A DNA stretch of 54,629 nt from Candidatus Thalassarchaeaceae archaeon. GTDB lineage: Archaea; Thermoplasmatota; Poseidoniia; Poseidoniales; Thalassarchaeaceae. The stretch is from NCBI GenBank assembly GCA_023700255.1, contig JAJPRD010000008.1, positions 1 to 54,629 on the forward strand. Direction: 5' to 3'. Positions 1 to 9,286 of this stretch are shown piece after piece. The notes beneath the pieces are model-generated. The model was not told the origin of the DNA. It did no database searches and was given only the letters and a program-made list of their open reading frames with translations. Numbering within the stretch: the first letter of the stretch is position 1; every line of letters starts with the position of its first letter. Made by a program: the position numbers and the translations under genes.

Positions 1-1132
1 CTGCAGAGTTTCCTTCCGATGTCCTATATCTCATTCTTAATCGATTAGCTTGATAATCTGTACAATTAGAGCAAGATACAACCTCTTTGTAATCTCCAAC
101 ACCAGGTAGCCATGCTTCAAGATCATATTTTTTTGAAGCGACAGTCCCCATGTCTCCCGTGCAGATATTTACAACTTTGTAATGTAAATCTAGGCTATCC
201 CATAGCTCGATTGCATTTGATAGTAAATCTTCATGATGCAACCAAGAATCTTCAGGATTGCAAATTATCACTTGTTCTATTTTAGTAAATTGATGCACCC
301 TCCAGATTCCTCTATCTGAAAGTCCGTGCGCACCAACTTCTCTACGGAAGCATTGCGAAATTCCTACAAGTTTTATTGGGAGTTCAGATGGTTCAATTAT
401 TTCATCCATTCTCATCGCAGTTAATGGATGTTCACTTGTTGCAATAAGATAGAATTTATCTGGCTCAATGCCATACATCACTGTCTCAAAGTCAGATAGA
501 TCAGTAACTCCTTCGTAAGCTTCTTTATTCATCATAAGTGGTGGCTGTACAAGAGTATAATCACGTTTCACAAGGAAATTAGTTGTATAACTCTGGAGGG
601 CCATTTCTAGACGTGCTAAGTCGCCTAGCAAGAAATAAAAACGACTACCTGTTATTTTTGCTGCTCTGGCTAAATCAACCCATCCATTCATTTCAATAAT
701 GTCATTATGAGTTTTAGGTTCAAAATTTAATTCTTTCTTTTCGCCGTGTAAACTATGTAATGTATTCTTTTCATCATCTTCACCTATAGGTACACTTTCA
801 TGAAGGATATTAGGTACTCTCATTCTGATCGAATCTCTTTGTTTAAGATAATTATCTGATTCAGTCGTTAATTCTTCAATTTTAGCTCCAATACTTGAGA
901 CTTCAGCCATAATCCTCTTTACAGCCTCAGCATCTCCTGATTTTTTGGCATTAGCAATTCCTCTTGCAGCCTCATTTCTAGATTTACGTAATTGATTAGA
1001 ATCATAACTCGCTTGTTTCCAAGCGTCATCCAGTCTGATAACCTCATCTAAATTATCATGAGGAATTTTTCTCTTGTCATGATCTGCTCGTAAAATATCA
1101 GAATTTTCACGAAACATCCTCATCTCTAGCAT
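1..1132 (-). CDS. serS: Seryl-tRNA synthetase (C-terminus truncated by window edge)
   Basis: Minus-strand reading from ATG at 1132: MLEMRMFRENSDILRADHDKRKIPHDNLDEVIRLDDAWKQASYDSNQLRKSRNEAARGIANAKKSGDAEAVKRIMAEV...; contains class II motifs ('FYLIATSEHPLTAM', 'QCFRREVGAHG..DRGIWRVHQFTKIEQV') typical of SerRS. Runs off position 1, so not in the ORF track. Confidence 0.95.
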   Translation of the reverse strand, partial: MLEMRMFRENSDILRADHDKRKIPHDNLDEVIRLDDAWKQASYDSNQLRKSRNEAARGIANAKKSGDAEAVKRIMAEVSSIGAKIEELTTESDNYLKQRDSIRMRVPNILHESVPIGEDDEKNTLHSLHGEKKELNFEPKTHNDIIEMNGWVDLARAAKITGSRFYFLLGDLARLEMALQSYTTNFLVKRDYTLVQPPLMMNKEAYEGVTDLSDFETVMYGIEPDKFYLIATSEHPLTAMRMDEIIEPSELPIKLVGISQCFRREVGAHGLSDRGIWRVHQFTKIEQVIICNPEDSWLHHEDLLSNAIELWDSLDLHYKVVNICTGDMGTVASKKYDLEAWLPGVGDYKEVVSCSNCTDYQANRLRMRYRTSEGNSA

Positions 1133-1186
1133 AACAATCATCCCTAGGGTTGGTCAATCTTCTTTCAATGAATCGGGCTTTTAGGG

Positions 1187-2242
1187 TTAGAAGAGAGGGA
1201 TTTGTAGGATTACATCTATTGATCCATATACAAGAATTCCTGAAATCAAGTATCCTAGAATTGCTCCTCCATTAAGAAGAGGAAGTCCTGCCTGAGGTTT
1301 CCCCTTAGCAACTTGGGCCATTAATCCTAGGTAACCTATTAATCCTCCAAATAGTACCCCCATAGATACAAAAAGTGGATAAGTATTGATTGATCCAAAT
1401 GCATAAGTAATTTCTTGTCCACTTTCAGGCAAAAATGATAACGCGGAAATAACTAGCATTCCAGGGAATATCACATCTCCTAGACCCATAAATAATGCGT
1501 CTCTTCCCCCTTTTGGAGGAATAGTCGAGTTTATTTGAGGATCATCCCAATCCTCTCTCGAAGGTATAATTACTTTTTCTTCCATGAAATCCCCTTTTTC
1601 TTCTAGAAATGTATAACCTTTTTCTTTAGGAGCTACAAGCAATATCGGTAATTTCAAATCTATCATCGTTTCAGCCAATTCTAACATATGTTTACTTCCA
1701 TTGACTGCCCAATGATCGTATATTGCTGCGATAATCATAAAAATAACGATTGAAGTAGGAATGAAACTAATTCCTATTGCAACTATTACCCCGGCGCCTA
1801 CTAATACTCCTACTAGATTAACAATATACCATTCAGGATATTTCCATAATGTAACCATTAGCATTAAGCTTATTATAGAAGCATAAATCATAGCATTAGC
1901 ATAATTTCCTATTGTTAATTCCATGATTAATGCAGTATAGGGCCATACCACATAGTTCAATGAAAAGTATAATGCGAACATAATAAATCCTTTAATCAAT
2001 TTTTCGAAATTTTTCCTAGCGAGCCAAATAATTACAAATGTAAAAATTCCAATCATTACTAACTCTAGTAATATATAGCGAGTTTGTGTTGCACCTTCTG
2101 CACCAAATGCTCTCGCTATATCTACATCGTAAATTGGTTGAATTGTAATACTTAGAATTATAGTCATTATGAACATTCCTGCCATACTTGTCATTGACTT
2201 CCATTGGTCGCGCATAGCCTCAATTGTATCGTTCACTTTCAC
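1187..2242 (-). CDS. Presenilin/signal-peptide-peptidase-like intramembrane aspartyl protease (A22 family), 9-TM-like
   Basis: Multi-pass protein with 'AAIYDHWAV' (YD) in one TM and 'FMGLGDVIFPGML' (GxGD) in the next, followed by 'AGLPLLNGGAILGYL' (PAL-like segment): hallmarks of presenilin homologues. Confidence 0.85.
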   Translation of the reverse strand: MKVNDTIEAMRDQWKSMTSMAGMFIMTIILSITIQPIYDVDIARAFGAEGATQTRYILLELVMIGIFTFVIIWLARKNFEKLIKGFIMFALYFSLNYVVWPYTALIMELTIGNYANAMIYASIISLMLMVTLWKYPEWYIVNLVGVLVGAGVIVAIGISFIPTSIVIFMIIAAIYDHWAVNGSKHMLELAETMIDLKLPILLVAPKEKGYTFLEEKGDFMEEKVIIPSREDWDDPQINSTIPPKGGRDALFMGLGDVIFPGMLVISALSFLPESGQEITYAFGSINTYPLFVSMGVLFGGLIGYLGLMAQVAKGKPQAGLPLLNGGAILGYLISGILVYGSIDVILQIPLF

Positions 2243-2322
2243 TCCTCAACCCCCACGAAGTTCAAAGCCCATATCACTTTGACTAATACACGTGCGTAGT
2301 TGCATAAGCGGGTGATTGTTTT

Positions 2323-3540
2323 TTGGACATCAGAGAATGGTTCGAAGAAAGGAAGTTGGTCGGGGTAAAACTTGGTCTAGAAAATTGTGAATTAATGTTG
2401 AACCGGCTTGATGATCCACATCTTGATTTTCCCTCAATACATGTTGCCGGTACAAATGGAAAAGGCTCTCTATGTGTGCAGCTATCTGCTCTTGCTAGAG
2501 CCAATAATTTGAATGTAGGTCTTTTTACTTCACCTCACCTAATTACAGTAGAAGAAAGAGTTAGGATTAATGGTCTCCCGATAATACCAAATGAGTTTGA
2601 TTCTTATCTTAATCAAATAAGAGACGTATCATTAATTCTTCCATTATGTAATCCAACATTTTTTGAAGTGACATTCTTAGTTGCTATGCTTGCATTTAGA
2701 GAGAATAAAATTGATCGTGCAATAATAGAAACAGGATTGGGTGGTAGACTAGATTCTACAAGATTAGTCGATGCAGATCTTTGTGTAATTACTACTATTT
2801 CTAACGATCATACAGAGTTTCTTGGAGATACCCTGGAAGAAATTGCTTTTGAAAAAGCAGGTATTCATCGTCCTGGCGTCCCTTTGTTATTTGTGAAAAA
2901 TGAGAATGTAGATATCTCTGTTGTAAAGGTTATTTCTGATAAAACAGGCGATGATTTTTGGATTTACGAATCAAATATTAAAGCATCACCATGGGAAATT
3001 TGGAATGAGTTGTCTAAGAAAATAGCAGAATTATTTCAATGGGATATACCAATGATAGAATGTAATTGGCCGGGACGTTCTCCAGAATACGGAACTCTAT
3101 GGTTCGACTCTCCAACAAAAATTTGTGCAGCTCATAACAAGGAAGGATTTGAGGCTGAAATAAATAAAATTAATCGTCCATGTGTACTTGTAATTGGTAT
3201 TACCGAAAAGAATGATATTTATGACACAGTTTCTCCCTTATTGAATGACTATTATCATGATTCAATTTTTCATCAGATTATTTTAACAGAACCCATTTCA
3301 GGCCGAAATAAAGCAGTTGATGCTAATAAACTAGAAGAGATTATTTGTGCTGATAGATCCACTCCTGGAATAATCATAAAAAACCCAATAGAAGCAGTGA
3401 AAAAAGCTTCATCAATAGCTAAAAATAAAGGTGTTGAAATTATTATAATGGGTAGCGTGTATCTTGTAGGAGACATACTTAATCATATTATAATTAGAGA
3501 TAAACTCGATCTTTGGGAAGAACTTCGCGTTCACCGATAA
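2323..3540 (+). CDS. folC: Folylpolyglutamate synthase / dihydrofolate synthase (TTG start)
   Basis: 'IHVAGTNGKGSLCVQLSALARANNLNVGLFTSPHLITVEERVRING' and 'IIETGLGGRLDSTR' Mur-ligase/FolC motifs. Confidence 0.93.
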   Translation: MDIREWFEERKLVGVKLGLENCELMLNRLDDPHLDFPSIHVAGTNGKGSLCVQLSALARANNLNVGLFTSPHLITVEERVRINGLPIIPNEFDSYLNQIRDVSLILPLCNPTFFEVTFLVAMLAFRENKIDRAIIETGLGGRLDSTRLVDADLCVITTISNDHTEFLGDTLEEIAFEKAGIHRPGVPLLFVKNENVDISVVKVISDKTGDDFWIYESNIKASPWEIWNELSKKIAELFQWDIPMIECNWPGRSPEYGTLWFDSPTKICAAHNKEGFEAEINKINRPCVLVIGITEKNDIYDTVSPLLNDYYHDSIFHQIILTEPISGRNKAVDANKLEEIICADRSTPGIIIKNPIEAVKKASSIAKNKGVEIIIMGSVYLVGDILNHIIIRDKLDLWEELRVHR

Positions 3541-3573
3541 TCAAAAAGGATGACCCCTCTGGATGGCTCGTAG

Positions 3574-3873
3574 ATGACAGATAAGCCTAGTGAAAAAGTT
3601 GAGTTGACAGTTGTTCTCGAACCTCAAGATAGTACTTCTAAATATATTTTAGTTGCTTTGATTTTAGTCTTAAGCGGTTTACTATTTGCTATAATTGCGA
3701 GTGGTGGTGCCGAAAGTTTACTTTCATCTAATGATGATTCAGCCATAGGGAATTGTGGAGATGGTATTGATAATGACAATGGTGGTAAAACCGATGGAGA
3801 AGACCCTGACTGTTATTCTAATGATGGGTATGATGCGAGCCGTACTGAGGCTAATAGGGATAATGACTTATGA
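3574..3873 (+). CDS. Small single-TM protein with Asp/Asn-rich putative Ca-binding C-terminal motif
   Basis: TM segment 'YILVALILVLSGLLFAIIASGG' then 'NCGDGIDNDNGGKTDGEDPDC', a recurrent acidic/Cys motif of surface proteins. Confidence 0.7.
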   Translation: MTDKPSEKVELTVVLEPQDSTSKYILVALILVLSGLLFAIIASGGAESLLSSNDDSAIGNCGDGIDNDNGGKTDGEDPDCYSNDGYDASRTEANRDNDL

Positions 3874-4333
3874 CAAGTATCTACGAGATGATGATATGAG
3901 TAATAAGTGGGATAAACGATTTTTAGAATTAGCAAAGCATATTTCTGACTGGTCAAAAGATCCTTCCACTAAAGTAGGATGTGTAGTTGTTGGTGAGGAT
4001 AGAGAAATTCGCTCCACCGGATTCAATGGATTTCCAAGAGGTATAGAAGATAAAATCGAGAGACTTGAAGATAGGGAACAGAAGTATCCTATGATTTGTC
4101 ATGCCGAAGAGAATGCAATTATGCATGCAGCTCGTATTGGAATTTCATTAAAAGGGACTATGGCATATGTAACATGGCCTCCATGTTCAAGATGCACACG
4201 TTCTCTTATTCAAGCAGGTATTAGTGAGGTAGTTTATCCTGAAGATGTTGAAATCCCCGAACGTTGGCAAAAAGATTTCAGTATTGCCTCTGGCATGATG
4301 AGTGAAGCAGGAATTATTGTCCGAATGGCATAA
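3863..4333 (+). CDS. dCMP deaminase / ComEB family deoxycytidylate deaminase (ORF track start 3755 is probably too long)
   Basis: 'CHAEENAIMHAARIG' (HAE) and 'TWPPCSRCTRSLIQAGISEVVYP' (PCxxC) zinc deaminase motifs; likely start MTYDKYLRDDDMSNKW at 3863 (or 3896). Confidence 0.9.
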   Translation: MTYDKYLRDDDMSNKWDKRFLELAKHISDWSKDPSTKVGCVVVGEDREIRSTGFNGFPRGIEDKIERLEDREQKYPMICHAEENAIMHAARIGISLKGTMAYVTWPPCSRCTRSLIQAGISEVVYPEDVEIPERWQKDFSIASGMMSEAGIIVRMA

Positions 4334-4352
4334 TAATTTATTTAGAAATTAC

Positions 4353-4895
4353 TTATTTAAGTTTCAGAAACAATTCTTCTAGATCCGCACTTAATTCATT
4401 TTCTGTTGCATCATTTAGAATGACTAAGTCTGCTAATTCTGCGGTAGCGTTTAATGCCTGTCCGGCAGCATCTTTTGCGACAGCTTCTGCTTTTTCTTGC
4501 TTGATGAAAGTCTCTCTATCAAGCGGATCACCAGCACGGGCACGACTTTGTGATCGTTGCCATCTTGTATCTGAACTTGCCCTTACTTCAACTAAAATGA
4601 AATCATCTCTTTCTCTTAATGCTTCAACTTCTCCCGGAGTCCTAATAGAATCAATAACCGCGTCTTCTCCATCAAGCATCTGTAGTAGCATTTCTGCTAA
4701 TACACCTGCACCACCCTGTCTTCTTAGTTCTCTACCTCCTTCGATTAATGCATCTCTAGTTGATTCAATATTTTGTTCTGCAAGCCATGTTCTAATTGAA
4801 TCTGAACAAGAAGCAGTCTTCAGACCTTTTTCTGAAAACCAATTGACAATTGTCGATTTTCCGGACGCATTTCTCCCTGTCAATCCAATGAGCAT
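4353..4895 (-). CDS. P-loop nucleotide/dephospho-CoA-kinase-like protein
   Basis: 'MLIGLTGRNASGKSTIVNWFSEKG' Walker A; 'VIDSIRTPGEVEALR' and 'ILVEVRASSDTRWQRSQSRAR' typical of the DPCK/AAA-kinase-like superfamily. Confidence 0.8.
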   Translation of the reverse strand: MLIGLTGRNASGKSTIVNWFSEKGLKTASCSDSIRTWLAEQNIESTRDALIEGGRELRRQGGAGVLAEMLLQMLDGEDAVIDSIRTPGEVEALRERDDFILVEVRASSDTRWQRSQSRARAGDPLDRETFIKQEKAEAVAKDAAGQALNATAELADLVILNDATENELSADLEELFLKLK

Positions 4896-4937
4896 ATTGC
4901 TAGGCCGTGAAAGGACGGAAATAGTGCTTGCCTTTTC

Positions 4938-7900
4938 CTAGCCCCAATATCTTCTTGTTGAAGCATATTTTAATTCAGCATTATGTATTGATCTTAGCAA
5001 TCTAACTCTTTCTCCAAATACATGCCCTCTAAGTATTCTTGTAGCGGTTTCTTCTGCAATCCCTCTACCCATCATACATATCACGGCATCTTTTCCATGT
5101 GTACGAATTAATTCAGCATTTTTTGTCATTTTTCCAGATATCTTTGGATCTTTGCTTTCAACCCATTCTATCAACATCCCCTCCATCCTTTCAGGAGAAC
5201 ATGCTTGCATAGTTCCTGAGCATGTTGAACATGCTTCAATTCGCTCTGGCAATCTATCAACTCTTCTTCGAATTTTATTTGTACAATTTAAGCATACTAA
5301 AGTAGCTCTTTCATTTAGTAAACGTACTTCTAGATGTTCTCTTAATTCTTTATCAGACCAAGATGGAAGAAGTAAATCTTTCTCGCTCTTTGCAGATTGA
5401 CCAAGAGGTCCAGGTGGTGTTAATACAACTTTTATCTCTCCATTTTGAATGTCAGTTAGTAAATCAATGGTAGAATCGATATCCATCCTTTCATGAAATA
5501 ATTTACTTAGAGCTTCTTCTATAACTGGTGTTCCCTTCCATCTCCTCATTAATCCCTGAAGATTTACTCTACGTGGGTCAACTCCTTTTTGTAAAACTCC
5601 CATTCTTCTTGCAACCTGGACTACTCTCCATCTAACGGCTCTACCATTTGGTATTGTCATACGCATTAATGATGGTAAAGCGATTGGTGGGGTATCTTGC
5701 AACCAACCTAAGACATCAGATGAGTTAGTACCAGGGATTTGAATAGATATTCGATATGGATCGATTAATGTCCGACCCATTTTTCCTTCTTTGAGTGATC
5801 CAAATGCTTGAATTAAATATGCTAATGTTTCATTTATTTTTGATCCAGCACAAGTATTCAAGACAATAGTTCCTTTTCTATCTTCAATCGTTATTGTTTT
5901 TTCGTCTGGCAAAACTCCTGTTGCATCAATATGTTCTGCAATAGTATACATCAATAAATCTCTCGCATTTGGAGAAAGTGGATAATCTTCGAATGGTATA
6001 ACCGTTTCATCATCTTCAATTGCTCCTAAATTTATCGCCGTACTTCTTCTCAATTTCCCAACTTCTCTAGCAACTTCTTTAGGGACTGGTGGCAATTCTC
6101 CAGCCCAAACTGGAGCTTCACCAGTTTCTTTAATTGGAGCAACGAGTAGTTCTTCTTGTTCAGGGTCGGCATCAACAATCTGCCATGTTCTACCAGCCAT
6201 CACAAATCTCCTTGCTCTACCAAGAGAATCATCACTTGCATCGTTATTTAGCGATAAAACAAATGCTTCATCAACAGAACCTAAAACAGTCCTCGTTACT
6301 ACATCTCTAACTCTATATGATATTTCATCAGGAATCATAGATATATGATCAGTTCTAGATTTTGACGCTTTACCAGAAGGTGAATACCAACCTTTCTTTA
6401 ATGATTCTGGAAGAACTTTTAACATCGCTTTCTTCCATTTAATTTTATCTGATTCATCTTGTTCTTCATCCCAAGGTGGTTTTTTTTCAGGAATATCTTG
6501 TTCACATCTTGAAGCCAATTCCTCCCATAGTTTGGCAGGCCATTTGGTCACGTCTGAATTTTCAGGTTCTTCAATAAGTCTTATCAGCCATCGATCATTT
6601 AAAATCCTTAGAATTCCTATGCTAGATTTATAATTCCATTCCTTAAATATAGAACAATTCTCAATAATTTGGTTTGCATTCTCGAGAGGTACAACTCCTC
6701 TCTCGATTGCTAATTGAATGAATTGATTAGCAGCAACAACTCCTGGGTCGGTTTGCCATTCGATACCTTCGAGTTCTGAAGACATCGCTTTTCTTGCTAT
6801 AACTGCGCATTCAGAAATTTCATCTATTTCCCATGCAAGGATTTCACCTCTTCCTGTACCCCCAAGATGATGTTCAGCTCTCCCCATTCGTTGTAATAAT
6901 CTGTCTACAGCTCTTGGAGACTGTAATTGATGTACTCTTTTTATAGAACCAATGTCAATTCCTAATTCTAAACTACTCGTGCAAATGATTCCATTTAATT
7001 CACCATTTCGGAGATTATCCTCCATGTTTTTCCTTGTTTCTGCAGCAAGACTTCCATGATGTACTCCGATTTTTATTTCTGGAACTATAGCGCTCATTCT
7101 TTGCGCTACTGTTTCAGCAGCAGATCTTGAATTTACAAATATTAAAGATGGAGAATCTTGAATTAATGAATTTGCTAATCTTCTGAAAGCAGCTATTGAA
7201 TTTGGAGAAACTGACCATTGAACAGAAAGAACTTCATCTTCTGGTGATGGTTTCTCTTTGTGTACAATAACTTCTGTGAATCTTGGAGCAGGGCCAAGAA
7301 TTGGTATCGCTGTCTTAGACATATATTTTGCAACCTCTTTAGGATTCCCAACCGTTGCAGATAAACCAATTCTTTGGAATGAATCTGTACTGATGTCCTC
7401 AATTCTTTCTAACCCAACCATCAATTGTGCCCCTCTCTCACTCCCTGCAAGATCATGAATTTCATCCAGTATTATCACTTTTACACCTGATAGATGTTTT
7501 CTTAATCTACTACCTAACATCATTATTTGAGTTGTTTCTGGTGTAGTCACCAAAAGATTTGGAGGATTTTTTGATTGTTTAGTTCTTTCTTTTTGAGTTG
7601 TATCGCCATGCCTTAACCCAACTGTTAATCCCAATGGTTCTAATAATCGGGATAATCTTCTATCGATGTCTCTATTTAATGCTCTTAGAGGAGTTATGTA
7701 TAGTATTGACAAACCTTCCCACTTTTCTTCAAGGGCTCTGGATACAACCGGTAGTATTGCAGCCTCAGTTTTTCCACTACCTGTGGGAGCGACTAACAAT
7801 CTGTCATTTCCTTTACACAAATCTATCGTTGCTTCTTCTTGAATTGGTGTGAGTTTCCACCCTAACTGAGTAATAAGATTCTGAACTTCAGGATGCAATG

Positions 7901-7985
7901 CCTCCATTGCAGTTTTACTCATATTGTTGTCGCGAAGGTTCTGTCTAGAAAACCCAGCGAAGGGAAGTTCCAATTTTTCAAACAT
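4938..7985 (-). CDS. lhr: Lhr-like DExH superfamily 2 helicase with C-terminal zinc finger
   Basis: 'LLVAPTGSGKTEAAILP', 'DEIHDLAGSERGAQL', 'SATVGNPKEVA', 'GIICTSSLELGIDIGSIKRVHQLQSPRAVDRLLQRMGRAEH'; C-terminal CxxC...CxxC ('CLNCTNKIRRRVDRLPERIEACSTC'). Confidence 0.92.
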   Translation of the reverse strand: MFEKLELPFAGFSRQNLRDNNMSKTAMEALHPEVQNLITQLGWKLTPIQEEATIDLCKGNDRLLVAPTGSGKTEAAILPVVSRALEEKWEGLSILYITPLRALNRDIDRRLSRLLEPLGLTVGLRHGDTTQKERTKQSKNPPNLLVTTPETTQIMMLGSRLRKHLSGVKVIILDEIHDLAGSERGAQLMVGLERIEDISTDSFQRIGLSATVGNPKEVAKYMSKTAIPILGPAPRFTEVIVHKEKPSPEDEVLSVQWSVSPNSIAAFRRLANSLIQDSPSLIFVNSRSAAETVAQRMSAIVPEIKIGVHHGSLAAETRKNMEDNLRNGELNGIICTSSLELGIDIGSIKRVHQLQSPRAVDRLLQRMGRAEHHLGGTGRGEILAWEIDEISECAVIARKAMSSELEGIEWQTDPGVVAANQFIQLAIERGVVPLENANQIIENCSIFKEWNYKSSIGILRILNDRWLIRLIEEPENSDVTKWPAKLWEELASRCEQDIPEKKPPWDEEQDESDKIKWKKAMLKVLPESLKKGWYSPSGKASKSRTDHISMIPDEISYRVRDVVTRTVLGSVDEAFVLSLNNDASDDSLGRARRFVMAGRTWQIVDADPEQEELLVAPIKETGEAPVWAGELPPVPKEVAREVGKLRRSTAINLGAIEDDETVIPFEDYPLSPNARDLLMYTIAEHIDATGVLPDEKTITIEDRKGTIVLNTCAGSKINETLAYLIQAFGSLKEGKMGRTLIDPYRISIQIPGTNSSDVLGWLQDTPPIALPSLMRMTIPNGRAVRWRVVQVARRMGVLQKGVDPRRVNLQGLMRRWKGTPVIEEALSKLFHERMDIDSTIDLLTDIQNGEIKVVLTPPGPLGQSAKSEKDLLLPSWSDKELREHLEVRLLNERATLVCLNCTNKIRRRVDRLPERIEACSTCSGTMQACSPERMEGMLIEWVESKDPKISGKMTKNAELIRTHGKDAVICMMGRGIAEETATRILRGHVFGERVRLLRSIHNAELKYASTRRYWG

Positions 7986-7987
7986 AA

Positions 7988-9175
7988 TTATGGGTGTAGT
8001 GGAACTTCATCATCCCAATTTTCCATCTTATTAAGTGTAATTGTGACATTTGTGATTTCTCCATCTCCCCAATAATCTACTGCTATAAATGTAGGTCTAT
8101 TATCCATTATTTCCCAACATTCGATAGATCGATTTAGTAAAAAGTCATAGGCATTAACTTCACCAGATCTGGAAGGATCGGCAGTTCCAAAAATACTACT
8201 TAACCAATTACTTAGATGCCAAACTGGTTGACTAAAGTCACCTCTGCCCAGTTCACAAGTCATATCTTCCTTGTCTTGTTGACCATAGGGTGTATCCCAA
8301 CTATGATCCCATGCTGGATGAAAATATGAATAATTATCACTATATCCTGATTGAACATATATTACAACATCTTTTTCTTGGAGTATCATATCTCCAATTG
8401 AAGGCCAAGGTTCATCTAATGTGTGGATAAATACTCTTTCTAAAATTCCAGTCTCATTGAACAAATATTCTAGATGATCTGCTGGCACATAATTCTCAAC
8501 TAATATTGATACCACATCTCCACAAGTCATCAAACACTCTTCATCTGTAGAATTCATTAATGAATTAAGAAGTCTAAGCCACTCAAAAGCATCCATTCCT
8601 TGCCCCATTCTACATGGATGTGGGAATTGCCCAGGGGAACCGTGACAAAACCTGACATCTTCTGCATCAGTTTCATCTTCACTTAGATGATGAGCGTCTA
8701 CCATAAATGCCCTAATCCCTCCTTCCCATTGAGATTGCAAGCCAGTATAGTGATTAGTCCCAAGGACTACACCATCTTCAGATGCTGCAAAAGAATTATG
8801 TGTTTCAGGGAATGTAAAATTATCATAATTTCTCAAACAATATTCAGAGGCTCCATGACAAATCATAGTATCGTTGGAATCTAATGGGTCAAAGCCTCTC
8901 TCTAATTCCCAATTATTTGGTAATTTGTCTCCATCTATATCTTCGTCTAAAGTATCGCATATTGTATCATTATCCAAATCATTAGGGAAATCTTCAAAAT
9001 TATTCGGATTGCTATTGCAATCAATTTCGATTAAGTTCTCCCACCCATCACCATCTCTATCAGTATCTTCACTATCTTTGATTCCATCTTTATCTATATC
9101 TGAAATAGTCTCTCCAATACATCCTGAAAAAATTAGATTAATCATCATAGCAACGGTCAACCACTGTCTTTTCAT
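7988..9175 (-). CDS. Secreted lipoprotein with TT3-like Ca-binding repeats plus PI-PLC-like phosphodiesterase domain
   Basis: N-terminal 'LIFSGCIG' lipobox-like Cys; 'DIDKDGIKDSEDTDRDGDGWENLIEID' repeats; 'FPETHNSFAASEDG', 'GIRAFMVDAHH', 'RFCHG' PI-PLC X-like His motifs. Confidence 0.75.
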   Translation of the reverse strand: MKRQWLTVAMMINLIFSGCIGETISDIDKDGIKDSEDTDRDGDGWENLIEIDCNSNPNNFEDFPNDLDNDTICDTLDEDIDGDKLPNNWELERGFDPLDSNDTMICHGASEYCLRNYDNFTFPETHNSFAASEDGVVLGTNHYTGLQSQWEGGIRAFMVDAHHLSEDETDAEDVRFCHGSPGQFPHPCRMGQGMDAFEWLRLLNSLMNSTDEECLMTCGDVVSILVENYVPADHLEYLFNETGILERVFIHTLDEPWPSIGDMILQEKDVVIYVQSGYSDNYSYFHPAWDHSWDTPYGQQDKEDMTCELGRGDFSQPVWHLSNWLSSIFGTADPSRSGEVNAYDFLLNRSIECWEIMDNRPTFIAVDYWGDGEITNVTITLNKMENWDDEVPLHP

Positions 9176-9245
9176 ATACCTCAGTTATGAGTAAAGCACA
9201 TCAATTGATTGGTATTATTGTGTTTTTTCATGTGAACTTGTTAGC

Positions 9246-9272
9246 GTAAGGCACTAAGCGGCGAAGCCTTAC
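9246..9272. repeat. Inverted repeat/hairpin in the leader upstream of the 9287 gene
   Basis: GTAAGGC (9246-9252) - 13-nt spacer - GCCTTAC (9266-9272). Confidence 0.55.
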
Positions 9273-9286
9273 CCGGGATTGATATA

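Noticed and set aside
2016-2204. 62-aa minus ORF inside the presenilin-like gene
   Set aside because: Out-of-frame ORF fully inside a well-supported coding region, low-complexity composition, no recognisable motif.
4420-4941. 173-aa plus-strand ORF antisense to the P-loop kinase
   Set aside because: Mirror ORF; Ser/Ala/Leu-rich translation typical of antisense frames; the minus-strand protein has a clear Walker A.
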